DNA of 36,175 bases from a virus. Below the pieces are notes generated by a model. It was not told the DNA's origin, did not search any database, and was given only the letters and a program-made list of their open reading frames with translations. Position 1 is the first letter of the stretch, and each line of letters begins with the position of its first letter. Positions 6,363 to 13,163 of the stretch are shown one piece after another. The DNA lies in the IMG/VR virus record IMGVR_UViG_3300023179_000279, positions 1 through 36,175 of that record; one strand, given 5' to 3'. Both the position numbers and the translations under genes were made by a program.

Positions 6363-6677
6363 TTACTTAAGTACAGGTGTACCTACTGTAGTGTTTAATG
6401 CTACTGCTACGTTGTCGTAAACATTCACTTTAAGTGTTTTCACTACTCCGTTATTGTGTTGTAATTGAATTTCACAATCGCCTTTAGTTGTAGCTTTAAT
6501 AGTAGCTGAACTACCATTGTTATCAACTGAAAGAGCTAAAACTGGGTCAGAATCTGTGAACCAACGGATTACTCCAGGAACGTTTACTAATTCAACTTTA
6601 AATGATTCACCTAAGCGAACATCCCATTTAACAACATCATAAGCAGTCACATTATCGAAAATGATATTTGCTTCCAT
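6363..6677 (-). CDS. Ig-like (Big-type) domain protein, 104 aa
   Basis: This small beta-sandwich protein has features of a bacterial Ig-like (Big) domain: alternating hydrophobic strands, the VLALSVDNNGSSATIKATT core, and a final strand before a C-terminal GTPVLK. Such domains often decorate phage capsids or tails and bind surfaces. The next gene (6686-7003) has the same size, fold type and a similar end (TPILK), so the two look like diverged paralogues or partners. No signal peptide is present, so it should stay in the cytoplasm or join the virion. The decoration role is inference. Confidence 0.72.
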   Translation of the reverse strand: MEANIIFDNVTAYDVVKWDVRLGESFKVELVNVPGVIRWFTDSDPVLALSVDNNGSSATIKATTKGDCEIQLQHNNGVVKTLKVNVYDNVAVALNTTVGTPVLK

Positions 6678-6685
6678 GTGTTAAA

Positions 6686-7003
6686 TTATTTTAAAATTGG
6701 AGTTTCAACTACTAAACCTAGAGCTGAAGCTTGAGCAGCAACTACTGCTAAATCAACAACATCAGTTAAAGTTACTACACCTTCGCCTAAGTCAGCGTCA
6801 GCAGTTACTTCAATTTGTGATGTTACATCAGCAGCACCTGATACTAAATAAGCTGAAAGACCATCGGCAGCTACTTCTAATGTAGCGTCACCTGATGCTA
6901 CAGTCCATACTGGAGCACCATCTAAAGTTGCTGGGTTACCAGCGGCAGTTGTCGGAGCTAAAGTTACTAATACTTTTTGCTCATTTGTAATTGTAATTAA
7001 CAT
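6686..7003 (-). CDS. Ig-like (Big-type) domain protein, 105 aa
   Basis: It begins MLITITNEQKVLVTLAPTTA and contains GAPVWTVASGDATL, the strand-turn-strand pattern of small Ig-like proteins common in phage genomes, followed by ADGLSAYLVSGAADV. It is unusually Ala/Val-rich and acidic for this AT-rich genome, as expected for an abundant structural protein. It is 8 nt upstream of its apparent paralogue and both end before the terminator at 6314-6339. A capsid or tail decoration role is likely but not shown. Confidence 0.75.
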   Translation of the reverse strand: MLITITNEQKVLVTLAPTTAAGNPATLDGAPVWTVASGDATLEVAADGLSAYLVSGAADVTSQIEVTADADLGEGVVTLTDVVDLAVVAAQASALGLVVETPILK

Positions 7004-7062
7004 AGGGTGTTTTGGGTTTTGAAATTAATATTGTTTAGTGACCATTTGGTCTCCAATACATA

Positions 7063-7488
7063 TTATTCTTTGTCTTGGTCTTTACCTATTTTTGAAAACT
7101 TCTCTCTAGTATTTTGATATGAAGGTTCAAAAAACGCTCCTACAACAATTGGAAATATTATAAATGAAAGTATTATTAGTGTGAATAAACCACCGGATAT
7201 AGGTAGTGAAATAGCTAGATAAAAACATCTAAGCATGAAAAACTGCCAGCGATGCCATCTATCAGTTAGAAACACTAACGCCGTTGTACTAAACGGAAAT
7301 TTTTCTGGGTATTTAGATTTATATAAACCAAAGTACCACCATTGTTTAGTGGTATTAGGTTTAGTTAAATCATATTTGTTAGGCCAATCTACACCTTTAA
7401 CTCCCTCATCAGCGATAGCATCTAATCTACCTTTACAATGTCCTGCGGCGGCTAGTAAAGCAATAATGATTATAACGTTAAGTATCAT
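7063..7488 (-). CDS. Membrane protein, 141 aa
   Basis: A short N-terminal hydrophobic helix (about 2-16) and a long hydrophobic region (about 84-117, in two likely helices) flank a soluble, Trp/Tyr-rich segment (WPNKYDLTKPNTTKQWWYFG). The C-terminus is charged. I do not recognise a catalytic motif. It is one base downstream of the outer-membrane barrel gene and probably acts at the cell envelope. A role in lysis or superinfection exclusion is possible but unsupported. Confidence 0.7.
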   Translation of the reverse strand: MILNVIIIIALLAAAGHCKGRLDAIADEGVKGVDWPNKYDLTKPNTTKQWWYFGLYKSKYPEKFPFSTTALVFLTDRWHRWQFFMLRCFYLAISLPISGGLFTLIILSFIIFPIVVGAFFEPSYQNTREKFSKIGKDQDKE

Positions 7489-7489
7489 A

Positions 7490-8287
7490 TTAGAATATAA
7501 TTGTTATAACAGCATTAACTGGGCGGTTAGATACTGTTGAGTTAGGTACTATAACTGTCTTGTAATTTGGATTGACAGATAAGGTGAACTTCGCGACTGT
7601 ATTAAAGCTTTTTGAAAATTCCAAGGTACGCTTAATGTGAACTCCAATGTTAGTAAATCCAGATCTAGATTGAAAATTGACATATGAGGGACCTGTGACA
7701 TACCCAGCAAATAATTGAGTGTTAGAGGCGATATGATAGATCGTTTCGACATACCAGGCACTTTTGGGTAAGGCTGCGTTTTGGTAAAACACATAGTTAG
7801 CTTTTAAATCAATTTTAGATTCAGCGTCACCTTTATATTTAAATGTACCTTCAACAAAGTGATGTGTTGTTGCTTTATTTACATTAAAATAATCTGTATC
7901 GTTTGATGTTTCTGTGTTATCTTGAAAATAAACATCTTGCAATCCAAACGACACATTATAAATGTTAAAGTCAACACTTGAGTTTAACTGATTACCATAA
8001 CCAATTTTATATTGATTAGATACAATAGTTGTATTTACTCTAGCAGTAAACCATTTAACTGGTTCATATTCTGCTTCTGCTTTAGCACATGTTTGTCTTC
8101 CAACATCAACACCTCTCCATAGATTAGTTGTTGCTAAACCTAGTTCATAACTAAATGGACTTTCTTTAGGTTTTGGATGATAAAATAATCCTCGATGAGT
8201 TGTTGTGTCTTTTTGACCAAACATCACTATTGATGCTGCTATCAAAAATCCGACTGTGAAAATAATTTGTAACGTTTTTTGTTTCAT
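7490..8287 (-). CDS. Outer-membrane beta-barrel protein (TorF/Gcw_chp-like)
   Basis: The 265-residue protein has a signal peptide (positively charged start, hydrophobic core to about 24 ending in MFGQ). It continues as amphipathic beta-strands rich in Tyr, Asn and Thr and ends in a terminal Phe (VITIIF), the typical outer-membrane insertion signature. The early segment SYELGLATTNLWRGVDVG resembles the first strand of TorF-type putative porins (xxSDYxFRGxS). An outer-membrane porin-like protein is unusual in a phage. It might alter host permeability, block adsorption of other phages, or serve a structural purpose. It lies between two other envelope proteins in one transcript. Confidence 0.72.
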   Translation of the reverse strand: MKQKTLQIIFTVGFLIAASIVMFGQKDTTTHRGLFYHPKPKESPFSYELGLATTNLWRGVDVGRQTCAKAEAEYEPVKWFTARVNTTIVSNQYKIGYGNQLNSSVDFNIYNVSFGLQDVYFQDNTETSNDTDYFNVNKATTHHFVEGTFKYKGDAESKIDLKANYVFYQNAALPKSAWYVETIYHIASNTQLFAGYVTGPSYVNFQSRSGFTNIGVHIKRTLEFSKSFNTVAKFTLSVNPNYKTVIVPNSTVSNRPVNAVITIIF

Positions 8288-8288
8288 T

Positions 8289-8786
8289 TTAAATTTTTGT
8301 TTGTTTTACACTGATTTGAATTTTTCCTTCTACGAATAAATATAGTTCTGTTACTCCAATCGCAATACATACTGGAATCCAAGCGCCTGTTGCTATCCCT
8401 ACTATTCCGCCTACTATCATTGCGCCCTCACCTATCGCTATTTTAGTCCATATTCTTTTTTTCTTATGTTCTTTAAGCATTATTTCTTTAGCTGTAGTCT
8501 CATCTAATTTAGATTCAACTACATCAACTTGTTGTTGATTGTATTTGGCTTCTAAGTCTTTGACTACAGTTTTTAAACTGTCAATTTCTTTTTTAGCAGC
8601 AAACAATTTATCAATACAACTGTTAGTTAAATCTGCTTCATTATTCAATCGAGTTTGATATTTTTCTTTCTCAATTTGAATTTCTGTTTTTTGAGGATTT
8701 AAAATGTCCTCAATTCTTGTCTTAGTGGGTTGGCTAAATGCTAACACACTTGTAAACATAAACATTATTGTTAGTATCTTTTTCAT
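8289..8786 (-). CDS. Secreted coiled-coil protein with a glycine-rich membrane hairpin, 165 aa
   Basis: A Bacteroidetes-type signal peptide (MKKILTIMFMFTSVLAFSQ) is followed by a charged heptad-rich region (about 30-100) that should form a coiled coil. Then comes a Gly/Ala/Ile-rich hydrophobic stretch (about 120-150), long enough for one or two membrane passes. The order of signal, coiled coil and membrane segment recalls envelope-spanning or lysis accessory proteins, but I cannot assign it. The start lies 5 nt after a -10 element, so a leaderless mRNA is predicted. It is followed directly by the outer-membrane barrel gene. Confidence 0.72.
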   Translation of the reverse strand: MKKILTIMFMFTSVLAFSQPTKTRIEDILNPQKTEIQIEKEKYQTRLNNEADLTNSCIDKLFAAKKEIDSLKTVVKDLEAKYNQQQVDVVESKLDETTAKEIMLKEHKKKRIWTKIAIGEGAMIVGGIVGIATGAWIPVCIAIGVTELYLFVEGKIQISVKQTKI

Positions 8787-8791
8787 ATCTA

Positions 8792-8822
8792 TAATATAGT
8801 GAATATTTTTTAAAAGCCAAGC
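8792..8822 (-). promoter_or_regulatory. Putative promoter GCTTGGC-N17-TATATTA
   Basis: GCTTGGC at 8822-8816, a 17-nt spacer and TATATTA at 8798-8792, then 5 nt to the ATG at 8786. It sits immediately behind the terminator hairpin at 8834-8862 and would drive the envelope-protein transcript. Confidence 0.68.
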
Positions 8823-8833
8823 TTATTATAAAT

Positions 8834-8862
8834 AGAGAAGACTCCTTTTGGAGTCAATCTCT
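8834..8862 (-). terminator. Intrinsic terminator-like hairpin
   Basis: The minus strand pairs GACTCC with GGAGTC around an AAAA loop. AGAGA/TCTCT extends the stem outside a small internal loop. An AT-rich stretch (ATTTATAATAA) follows rather than a strict T-run. It follows the stop of the 91-residue gene at 8887 and directly precedes the next promoter. Confidence 0.7.
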
Positions 8863-8886
8863 ATTGGTTAGCTGTTAGCTTATTTA

Positions 8887-9162
8887 TTATTTACGATTTA
8901 ATTTTTCTTTGATTGAACGTGCTTTTTCAAGCTCCGATTTAAATAGAGTTATTTTTTCTTCAACTTCTTTCACTCCACGTTCGGCGGCTTGAATTTCAGC
9001 TCTCATAAGTTTAAACTCTAGTTCCTCGATAATATCTTTAATTGGAAGATTGTCATCAGGTAGAGACTTACTTTTTTGTACACCTATGATTAATTGAATC
9101 ACAGCTACAATCGCTATAATGAATAGCGCTAACATTACAACACTAATTAATAATTTGAACAT
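8887..9162 (-). CDS. Small inner-membrane protein with a cytoplasmic or periplasmic coiled coil, 91 aa
   Basis: An N-terminal hydrophobic helix (about 3-27) is followed by a heptad-patterned, strongly charged region (about 42-90). This single-anchor plus coiled-coil layout matches inner-membrane spanins and other small lysis accessory proteins, but it is also generic. The gene has its own promoter (9186-9216) and a terminator after it, so it is a monocistronic unit. Confidence 0.7.
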   Translation of the reverse strand: MFKLLISVVMLALFIIAIVAVIQLIIGVQKSKSLPDDNLPIKDIIEELEFKLMRAEIQAAERGVKEVEEKITLFKSELEKARSIKEKLNRK

Positions 9163-9185
9163 TTTATTTATTTTTATTTATATTT

Positions 9186-9216
9186 AAATATACATCGAAT
9201 TTCTACAGAGCCAAAC
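9186..9216 (-). promoter_or_regulatory. Putative promoter GTTTGGC-N17-TATATTT
   Basis: GTTTGGC at 9216-9210, a 17-nt spacer and TATATTT at 9192-9186, with a 23-nt A-rich leader before the ATG at 9162. The -35 box encodes part of Lys-Gly-Leu-Ala-Leu at the end of the upstream gene, and that gene's TAG stop lies in the spacer. Confidence 0.68.
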
Positions 9217-9409
9217 CTTTTCTACCAAGCGATAAATTTTCTCCAATCCTTATTTCTTTATTATTTAATGTCCATATCTCACCATCATCCATTGCACATG
9301 TAAATAACAGATCATGTTCTTGGGAGTAGTCAATAACTAGAAAAGCATACCCTTTCATTCCGTCAGAGACACGTTTAATTGGTAGCATTGGATTTAATTG
9401 AATAATCAT
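9203..9409 (-). CDS. Conserved-type phage hypothetical protein, 68 aa
   Basis: It starts MIIQLNPMLPIKRVSDG and contains YAFLVIDYSQEHDLLFTC, DDGEIWTLNNKEIR, a pattern I associate with a common small phage protein of unknown function (beta-rich, about 60-70 residues). The ATG at 9409 follows the stop of the upstream gene. A longer reading from a TTG at 9430 would overlap that gene, so it is not used. It ends in TAG, one of few genes here to do so, which shows TAG is a real stop in this genome. Confidence 0.72.
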   Translation of the reverse strand: MIIQLNPMLPIKRVSDGMKGYAFLVIDYSQEHDLLFTCAMDDGEIWTLNNKEIRIGENLSLGRKGLAL

Positions 9410-9410
9410 A

Positions 9411-9920
9411 TTATTCCCACCATCTTTCAATATTTCTCTCCATTAATTTGAAGAGTAACTTACGAGCACGATCATGATTCATTCGAGACATATACATGGC
9501 TATTCTATGTTTATTTGGATTTGTATGGATATGTTGAGTTACTACTTCTTTATATATAAGTGGATATTTGTTAAAATAATCATTTAGATTATCTGAGATG
9601 TATTCTGATACCATCTCGTAATTATCTGACCCAGGAATAGGAACAAAATTAATATTTGTTTCTTCATAATCAAGATACTCAGTATTGTAGTATTCATTTT
9701 GAATTTTTTCCATTAAACGAACACATAGATTCATTATCTCAGCATCTCGTTTTGCTCGAGTATGAAAATCTCTGTTACCAATATATTTGGCTTGATTTTT
9801 AAGTTTAAATTTAAGGATTTCAAATATGTAATGGAAATCCCAATCTTCGTCTTTCCAAATAATAGGAAACCAACGAATTAGGTTTTTTATTTTACGAAAA
9901 AACATTTTTATTCTCCACAT
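9411..9920 (-). CDS. Hypothetical phage protein, up to 169 aa
   Basis: It begins with a basic, Trp/Phe-rich helix (FFRKIKNLIRWFPIIWKDED) and continues as an acidic helical protein ending ERNIERWWE. I know it only as a type of phage protein of unknown function. Two starts are possible: ATG at 9920, or ATG at 9905, which has GGAG about 8 nt ahead. The second has better ribosome-binding support. It sits between the ClpP-like protease and the 68-residue gene. Confidence 0.7.
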   Translation of the reverse strand: MWRIKMFFRKIKNLIRWFPIIWKDEDWDFHYIFEILKFKLKNQAKYIGNRDFHTRAKRDAEIMNLCVRLMEKIQNEYYNTEYLDYEETNINFVPIPGSDNYEMVSEYISDNLNDYFNKYPLIYKEVVTQHIHTNPNKHRIAMYMSRMNHDRARKLLFKLMERNIERWWE

Positions 9921-9925
9921 AACTT

Positions 9926-10477
9926 TTATTTTATTTCATCTATTAAACCATACTCTAAAGCTTCATCTGCTCCAAAGTACCAGTCTGATTTATCTTTTTT
10001 TACTTTATTTATTTTACGACGAGTTAGTTTAGTTTTAGATAAAAGATACTCATCATACATTTCCATTATTCGATTACCTTCATCCAAGTTTTCTTTAATA
10101 ACAGACATTTTTTCATAGGAAATATTATCCAAACATTCATGGTACATGTAAGATGATAGTGAATGTCCTATTCTATGATGACCTGAGACTAGAATAGCTA
10201 AAGCCATTGACATGGCTGAACCCATACATGTAATATGTATTGGTGTTTTAGATTGCTCAATTGCACCTATGATAGCAAATCCATCATACATTACTCCACC
10301 CATACTGTTGAGAATGATATTAATTGGTTTTCGCTCAGGTGGGTTAATAGTATTGTCTATATCATTGACTGTTGATATAAAATCAATCACGTCTTTAGAT
10401 GTTACTTCGTCTATTTCACCACTTAGAGTATAAGTTCTAAGCAGTATGTGGCTCGGATTGTAACTGTTTTGGTTCAT
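9926..10477 (-). CDS. ClpP-like serine protease
   Basis: The 183-residue protein has the ClpP/crotonase fold signatures. These are INIILNSMGGVMYDGFAI (about 52-69), the nucleophile Ser90 in MGSAMSMALAI, His113 in SYMYHE, and an acidic residue (Asp162 or Asp165) ahead of FGADEALEYGLIDEI. Length and spacing match ClpP (about 190-200). Phage ClpP-like enzymes usually mature the prohead or degrade scaffold, though no capsid genes are visible nearby, so it may instead work with a host Clp ATPase. The start is the ATG at 10477. A TTG at 10495 extends the frame but has no support. It overlaps the upstream gene by 41 nt. Confidence 0.85.
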   Translation of the reverse strand: MNQNSYNPSHILLRTYTLSGEIDEVTSKDVIDFISTVNDIDNTINPPERKPINIILNSMGGVMYDGFAIIGAIEQSKTPIHITCMGSAMSMALAILVSGHHRIGHSLSSYMYHECLDNISYEKMSVIKENLDEGNRIMEMYDEYLLSKTKLTRRKINKVKKDKSDWYFGADEALEYGLIDEIK

Positions 10478-10697
10478 CTGTTTCTTGAATTTCAAACCAT
10501 TCTGGTTCGTCTATATTTTTTAAAAACAATACTCGTTCACCGTTTTGATAAACAAAATCAGCCTCAGTATATTCTTTCCATAAATCAATTAGGTCAGTAA
10601 GTACTTTACCATCATTGACATTATCAATAAATTTACCTGCCCAAACATCCCTAACAATGAGGAATGGGGTGTTATTTAGAGTGATTACATTTTTCAT
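10437..10697 (-). CDS. Hypothetical protein, 86 aa
   Basis: I do not recognise this protein. It is acidic and soluble, with aromatic residues in the middle (AGKFIDNVNDG, VYQNGERVLFLKNID). It is preceded by one of the few Shine-Dalgarno-like sequences in the window (GGGAGG about 12 nt ahead of the ATG). Its 3' end overlaps the ClpP-like gene, suggesting coupled translation. Confidence 0.68.
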   Translation of the reverse strand: MKNVITLNNTPFLIVRDVWAGKFIDNVNDGKVLTDLIDLWKEYTEADFVYQNGERVLFLKNIDEPEWFEIQETDEPKQLQSEPHTA

Positions 10698-10800
10698 TTA
10701 TTACCTCCCATCCTCGTTTTGAAACTATAGAGTGTGCGTCATTACAAAATAATGACTCAAGTATATTTAAAGCAAAAACACTTCTAATCATTTTCATCAT
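10672..10800 (-). CDS. Possible small protein, 42 aa, overlapping both neighbours
   Basis: The frame from ATG at 10800 (alternatives at 10797 and 10791) contains IRSVFALNILESLFCNDAHS and ends with TAA at 10672-10674. It overlaps the previous small gene by 17 nt and the next by 26 nt, and fills an otherwise empty interval of about 85 nt. The codons look ordinary for this genome. The call rests on gap-filling and composition, so it could be spurious. Confidence 0.4.
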   Translation of the reverse strand: MMKMIRSVFALNILESLFCNDAHSIVSKRGWEVINEKCNHSK

Positions 10801-10927
10801 AACGATACTTTTCACGTTTATAAGCTTTACTGTTTTGTTCAGTACGTTGAATCATGTTTCGTCTGATAATTTGAGACACATGACGTTCACTTAACCCATT
10901 GATTGTATTTTTATCTTTCTTTGCCAT
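10784..10927 (-). CDS. Small basic protein, 47 aa
   Basis: The frame begins MAKKDKNTINGLSERHVSQI and continues with IIRRNMIQRTEQNSKAYKRE, ending in TAG at 10784-10786. The middle looks like one amphipathic helix with many Arg and Lys, so nucleic-acid binding is possible. It stands 18 nt behind the -10 element of the promoter at 10946-10977, which strongly supports it as a real gene despite its length. Confidence 0.65.
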   Translation of the reverse strand: MAKKDKNTINGLSERHVSQIIRRNMIQRTEQNSKAYKREKYRYDEND

Positions 10928-10945
10928 GTTTTATTCATTTAGGAT

Positions 10946-10977
10946 AAATATAACTAGAAAATCATGAGAAGCCAAAC
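10946..10977 (-). promoter_or_regulatory. Putative promoter GTTTGGC-N18-TATATTT
   Basis: GTTTGGC at 10977-10971, an 18-nt spacer and TATATTT at 10952-10946, with an 18-nt leader to the ATG at 10927. The stop codon of the upstream small gene (10978-10980) abuts the -35 box. Confidence 0.7.
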
Positions 10978-11154
10978 TTATTGTATGATTCCTAATTCTT
11001 TTTTTATTTGTGTATGAGCCATGTCATAATAATCAATCATACGTAAATGTGGATAACGTTCACGATAAATGTCAACATATCCATACAAAACTGTAGTATC
11101 GCCACGTTGGTGGGCTTGATAAATAATTTCTTCTAAACGTTCTTCATTAGTCAT
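10978..11154 (-). CDS. Hypothetical protein, 58 aa
   Basis: From ATG at 11154 the protein begins MTNEERLEEIIYQAHQRGDT and ends KKELGIIQ. It looks all-helical. Its start overlaps the end of the preceding gene by 8 nt. The stop abuts the next promoter, as at other promoters in this window. No function can be named. Confidence 0.65.
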   Translation of the reverse strand: MTNEERLEEIIYQAHQRGDTTVLYGYVDIYRERYPHLRMIDYYDMAHTQIKKELGIIQ

Positions 11155-11353
11155 AACTATCTCGTTTATGTTTTATTAACATATTTAAGTATTTTAAATA
11201 ACTTGAAAGTGCATTAGCATCCAATTTATGATAATGCCAATAATTTGCAAAATTAACTACCATCAACTTAGCCGCAAATAAATGTTCTATATTCTTACAA
11301 GATCTGATTACTTTTATTATTTTGTGGAAGTGATATGTTAATTTTTCATTCAT
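11147..11353 (-). CDS. Hypothetical protein, 68 aa
   Basis: I do not recognise this protein. It is helical and basic, with His and Tyr residues (MNEKLTYHFHKIIKVIRSCK) and no membrane segment, despite a central hydrophobic patch. The gap to the upstream gene is 2 nt and its 3' end overlaps the next start, so it is part of the same transcript. Confidence 0.62.
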   Translation of the reverse strand: MNEKLTYHFHKIIKVIRSCKNIEHLFAAKLMVVNFANYWHYHKLDANALSSYLKYLNMLIKHKRDSYD

Positions 11354-11355
11354 AG

Positions 11356-11700
11356 TTACCTATAAATATACTGTGACTTATCTATTCTTTGATCTTCTAA
11401 ATAATGGTTTTCACCTGATCTTATAATTCCTTTAGGCGTTACATCATGTGGATACACATAACCTTTTTTAGTCATGTCTTTTAGTTTAATATTTGTCTCA
11501 TATAAAAAAACAGGACCATTATACTCTTCATAATATGGTTGATTCTTTTTATCAAACTTCATAATACGACGTTGACCATTGAAACTTCTAAAGTGTTTAC
11601 ATGTTACTCGATTCCAAGTTCCATGTTCAAATACCTCAGTACTCAATTGAGTAGGGAAGTCATAAAACAACTTTACTGTATTACCTTTTTTCTCACCCAT
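11356..11700 (-). CDS. Hypothetical protein, 114 aa
   Basis: I do not recognise this protein. It is basic and rich in aromatic residues (NGQRRIMKFDKKNQPYYEEY; FLYETNIKLKDMTKKG), and probably beta-rich. No signal or membrane segment is present. One base separates it from the membrane-protein gene upstream. Confidence 0.7.
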   Translation of the reverse strand: MGEKKGNTVKLFYDFPTQLSTEVFEHGTWNRVTCKHFRSFNGQRRIMKFDKKNQPYYEEYNGPVFLYETNIKLKDMTKKGYVYPHDVTPKGIIRSGENHYLEDQRIDKSQYIYR

Positions 11701-11701
11701 A

Positions 11702-12040
11702 TTATTTCACAAATAATTGAATTAACAAAATACAAAGTGCTAAAAATAAACATGCTCCTGTTTTAGGAGTGATTGGTTCACCAAATAAAATTATTGACAT
11801 AATAGCAAATACTATTGTGCCAACAGCGAAACCAATCAAACGTGAGGGCCATAATTGACCATCAAAATGTTGAACCATAAACCTAACTGACAACATGAAC
11901 AGAGCTGAGATAGGAATACCTAGTAATACTACTGCCCACATTTTTTCTTTCATCCATTCCCATTTATATAGGCCTTGTAGTTGGATAAAGGTTAGTATTT
12001 GAGCTGCTAACCCTAATAATATTCCATATAATAGTTTCAT
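11702..12040 (-). CDS. Four-helix membrane protein resembling small drug/metabolite transporters
   Basis: The 112-residue protein has four hydrophobic segments (about 2-22, 35-54, 66-85, 93-111). Its last part, GEPITPKTGACLFLALCIL, resembles the final helix of small EmrE/DMT-type transporters, and the size fits a protein that works as a dimer. There is no visible conserved membrane Glu as in EmrE helix 1, so transport function is unproven. It could instead be a membrane-modifying or exclusion protein. ATGA coupling to the preceding gene is seen at 12037-12040. Confidence 0.65.
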   Translation of the reverse strand: MKLLYGILLGLAAQILTFIQLQGLYKWEWMKEKMWAVVLLGIPISALFMLSVRFMVQHFDGQLWPSRLIGFAVGTIVFAIMSIILFGEPITPKTGACLFLALCILLIQLFVK

Positions 12041-12270
12041 ATATAAATTTGTTCTAATTTAATAATCATTCTAGATGCTCTAGAAAGTGTTCTAAACTGA
12101 GCATCAAAGAATAAAGTTTTAGCATCATCAAAATCATCTGAGAATACTAATGTTCTACCTCCATCTTTTAATCCAACCCACACCTGTAGATACTCATTCA
12201 TAACAATGAATGGCTTATACTCAGGATCAAGAGTAATAAGATCAACTTTTTTCTTTTTAGATTTTTTCAT
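12037..12270 (-). CDS. Hypothetical protein, 77 aa
   Basis: It starts with a very basic tail (MKKSKKKKVDLITLD), followed by a small mixed fold with GLKDGGRTLVFSDDFDDAKT. The start is the ATG at 12270. The codon before it is TTG and is not needed. The gene overlaps its upstream neighbour by 14 nt and its downstream neighbour by an ATGA quartet. Function unknown. Confidence 0.65.
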   Translation of the reverse strand: MKKSKKKKVDLITLDPEYKPFIVMNEYLQVWVGLKDGGRTLVFSDDFDDAKTLFFDAQFRTLSRASRMIIKLEQIYI

Positions 12271-12490
12271 CAAGTTCAGGTACTGCTCCTAGTTCTTCTA
12301 ATTTAACCCACACTCTCACTTTCCACAGATCAACTTTAATACTATCCAACTCAGTAGTTTCATCTACTGTTTCTTGAGCCAAAATTAACAAACATTGATC
12401 TAATGTTTCAACTGCCTGTTCTGTTTCATTGTTTTTGATTTGCTTGAGAGCCTTCTTCCATGTGTTAGTAATCTTCCCTACTGTCTTCAT
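12257..12490 (-). CDS. Hypothetical protein, 77 aa, helical
   Basis: I do not recognise this protein. It appears entirely alpha-helical, with a repeat-like pattern (KITNTWKKALKQIKN; AVETLDQCLLILAQETV), and is acidic. It overlaps the SWIM-finger gene by an ATGA quartet at 12487-12490 and is therefore probably translated with it. Confidence 0.65.
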   Translation of the reverse strand: MKTVGKITNTWKKALKQIKNNETEQAVETLDQCLLILAQETVDETTELDSIKVDLWKVRVWVKLEELGAVPELDEKI

Positions 12491-12828
12491 AGTGATTTTT
12501 CCTTTATAACTTGTTTAATGTGTTTACAAACTCGATCTTTACTTCTCCAATAACCTTGACACGTACAGTAGTACTTATTAACTCGTTTAGTAATACGATA
12601 CATTTCATTACTTGAATTAGATTTAATCTCAATGAACTCAGGTTGCATTTGAACTGACTCATTGTCTTCTCTAATCCAAACAATATCATTTAGTGTGGTA
12701 CCAAACGGTACATCTACCCACCAGGGTATGATAGCTAGTGTTCTTGTTAGATCAACAATCATAGGTGGTATGATGCCACCAACTACATAATGTTTACCGT
12801 CTTTGAAATAATAACTACGTTCACTCAT
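12487..12828 (-). CDS. SWIM-type zinc-finger protein
   Basis: The 113-residue protein ends in a SWIM zinc motif, CxC-x10-CxH: Cys88 and Cys90 in YYCTCQGYW, then Cys101 and His103 in RVCKHIK. SWIM domains bind DNA or protein partners and occur in Rad51-associated factors, transposases and kinases. The N-terminal 80 residues are beta-like and unrecognised. It is the first gene behind the promoter at 12846-12877, with a 17-nt leader, and probably leads the transcript reaching down to 10978. Confidence 0.8.
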   Translation of the reverse strand: MSERSYYFKDGKHYVVGGIIPPMIVDLTRTLAIIPWWVDVPFGTTLNDIVWIREDNESVQMQPEFIEIKSNSSNEMYRITKRVNKYYCTCQGYWRSKDRVCKHIKQVIKEKSL

Positions 12829-12845
12829 AACCTTAATTTATACCT

Positions 12846-12877
12846 AAATATAACATCAAAATCTCCGAAAGCCAAAC
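12846..12877 (-). promoter_or_regulatory. Putative promoter GTTTGGC-N18-TATATTT
   Basis: GTTTGGC at 12877-12871, an 18-nt spacer and TATATTT at 12852-12846, then 17 nt to the ATG at 12828. It begins 1 nt after the hairpin at 12879-12900. Confidence 0.7.
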
Positions 12878-12878
12878 A

Positions 12879-12900
12879 AGGGGTTAATTTCTTAACCCCT
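12879..12900 (-). terminator. Perfect 9-bp hairpin with a GAAA loop, probable terminator
   Basis: On the minus strand AGGGGTTAA pairs with TTAACCCCT around a GAAA tetraloop, followed by TTGTTTGG. The T-run is weak, so termination may be partial. The stop codon of the 45-residue gene lies inside the stem, and the next promoter starts just behind it. Confidence 0.7.
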
Positions 12901-13021
12901 GTTGACTAAGTTCAGTATCTAATGTTAGGAGTATACAGAATTGCTCTAATTTACCCCAGTAATGTTGAGCCATGTATCCTAGATATTCATCTGGGATCAT
13001 GTCTAAGTAATCATTCTTCAT
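12884..13021 (-). CDS. Hypothetical small protein, 45 aa
   Basis: The frame from ATG at 13021 begins MKNDYLDMIPDEYLGYMAQH and ends QQGLRN, with TAA inside the terminator stem. It overlaps the previous small gene by 11 nt. The acidic helical N-terminus and the position exactly between a coupled gene and a terminator support it as real. No function can be assigned. Confidence 0.6.
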   Translation of the reverse strand: MKNDYLDMIPDEYLGYMAQHYWGKLEQFCILLTLDTELSQQGLRN

Positions 13022-13163
13022 TGTATTCCAACGCTGGATGATACTTAACTTGCGCTTGTTGTTTTTTCTTGTTTACTTTTTGATTGCGCTTACGTTTTGA
13101 TTCAAGTGCATGTAACCAATCTTTTAAACATTCTACTCTTTGTTGTGCTGAATTTTTACTCAT
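13011..13163 (-). CDS. Hypothetical basic small protein, 50 aa
   Basis: It starts MSKNSAQQRVECLKDWLHAL and continues with a very basic segment (ESKRKRNQKVNKKKQQ). The ATG overlaps the TGA of the gene at 13160 (ATGA), and its own TGA overlaps the next gene. Nucleic-acid binding is plausible from charge alone. Confidence 0.6.
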   Translation of the reverse strand: MSKNSAQQRVECLKDWLHALESKRKRNQKVNKKKQQAQVKYHPALEYNEE

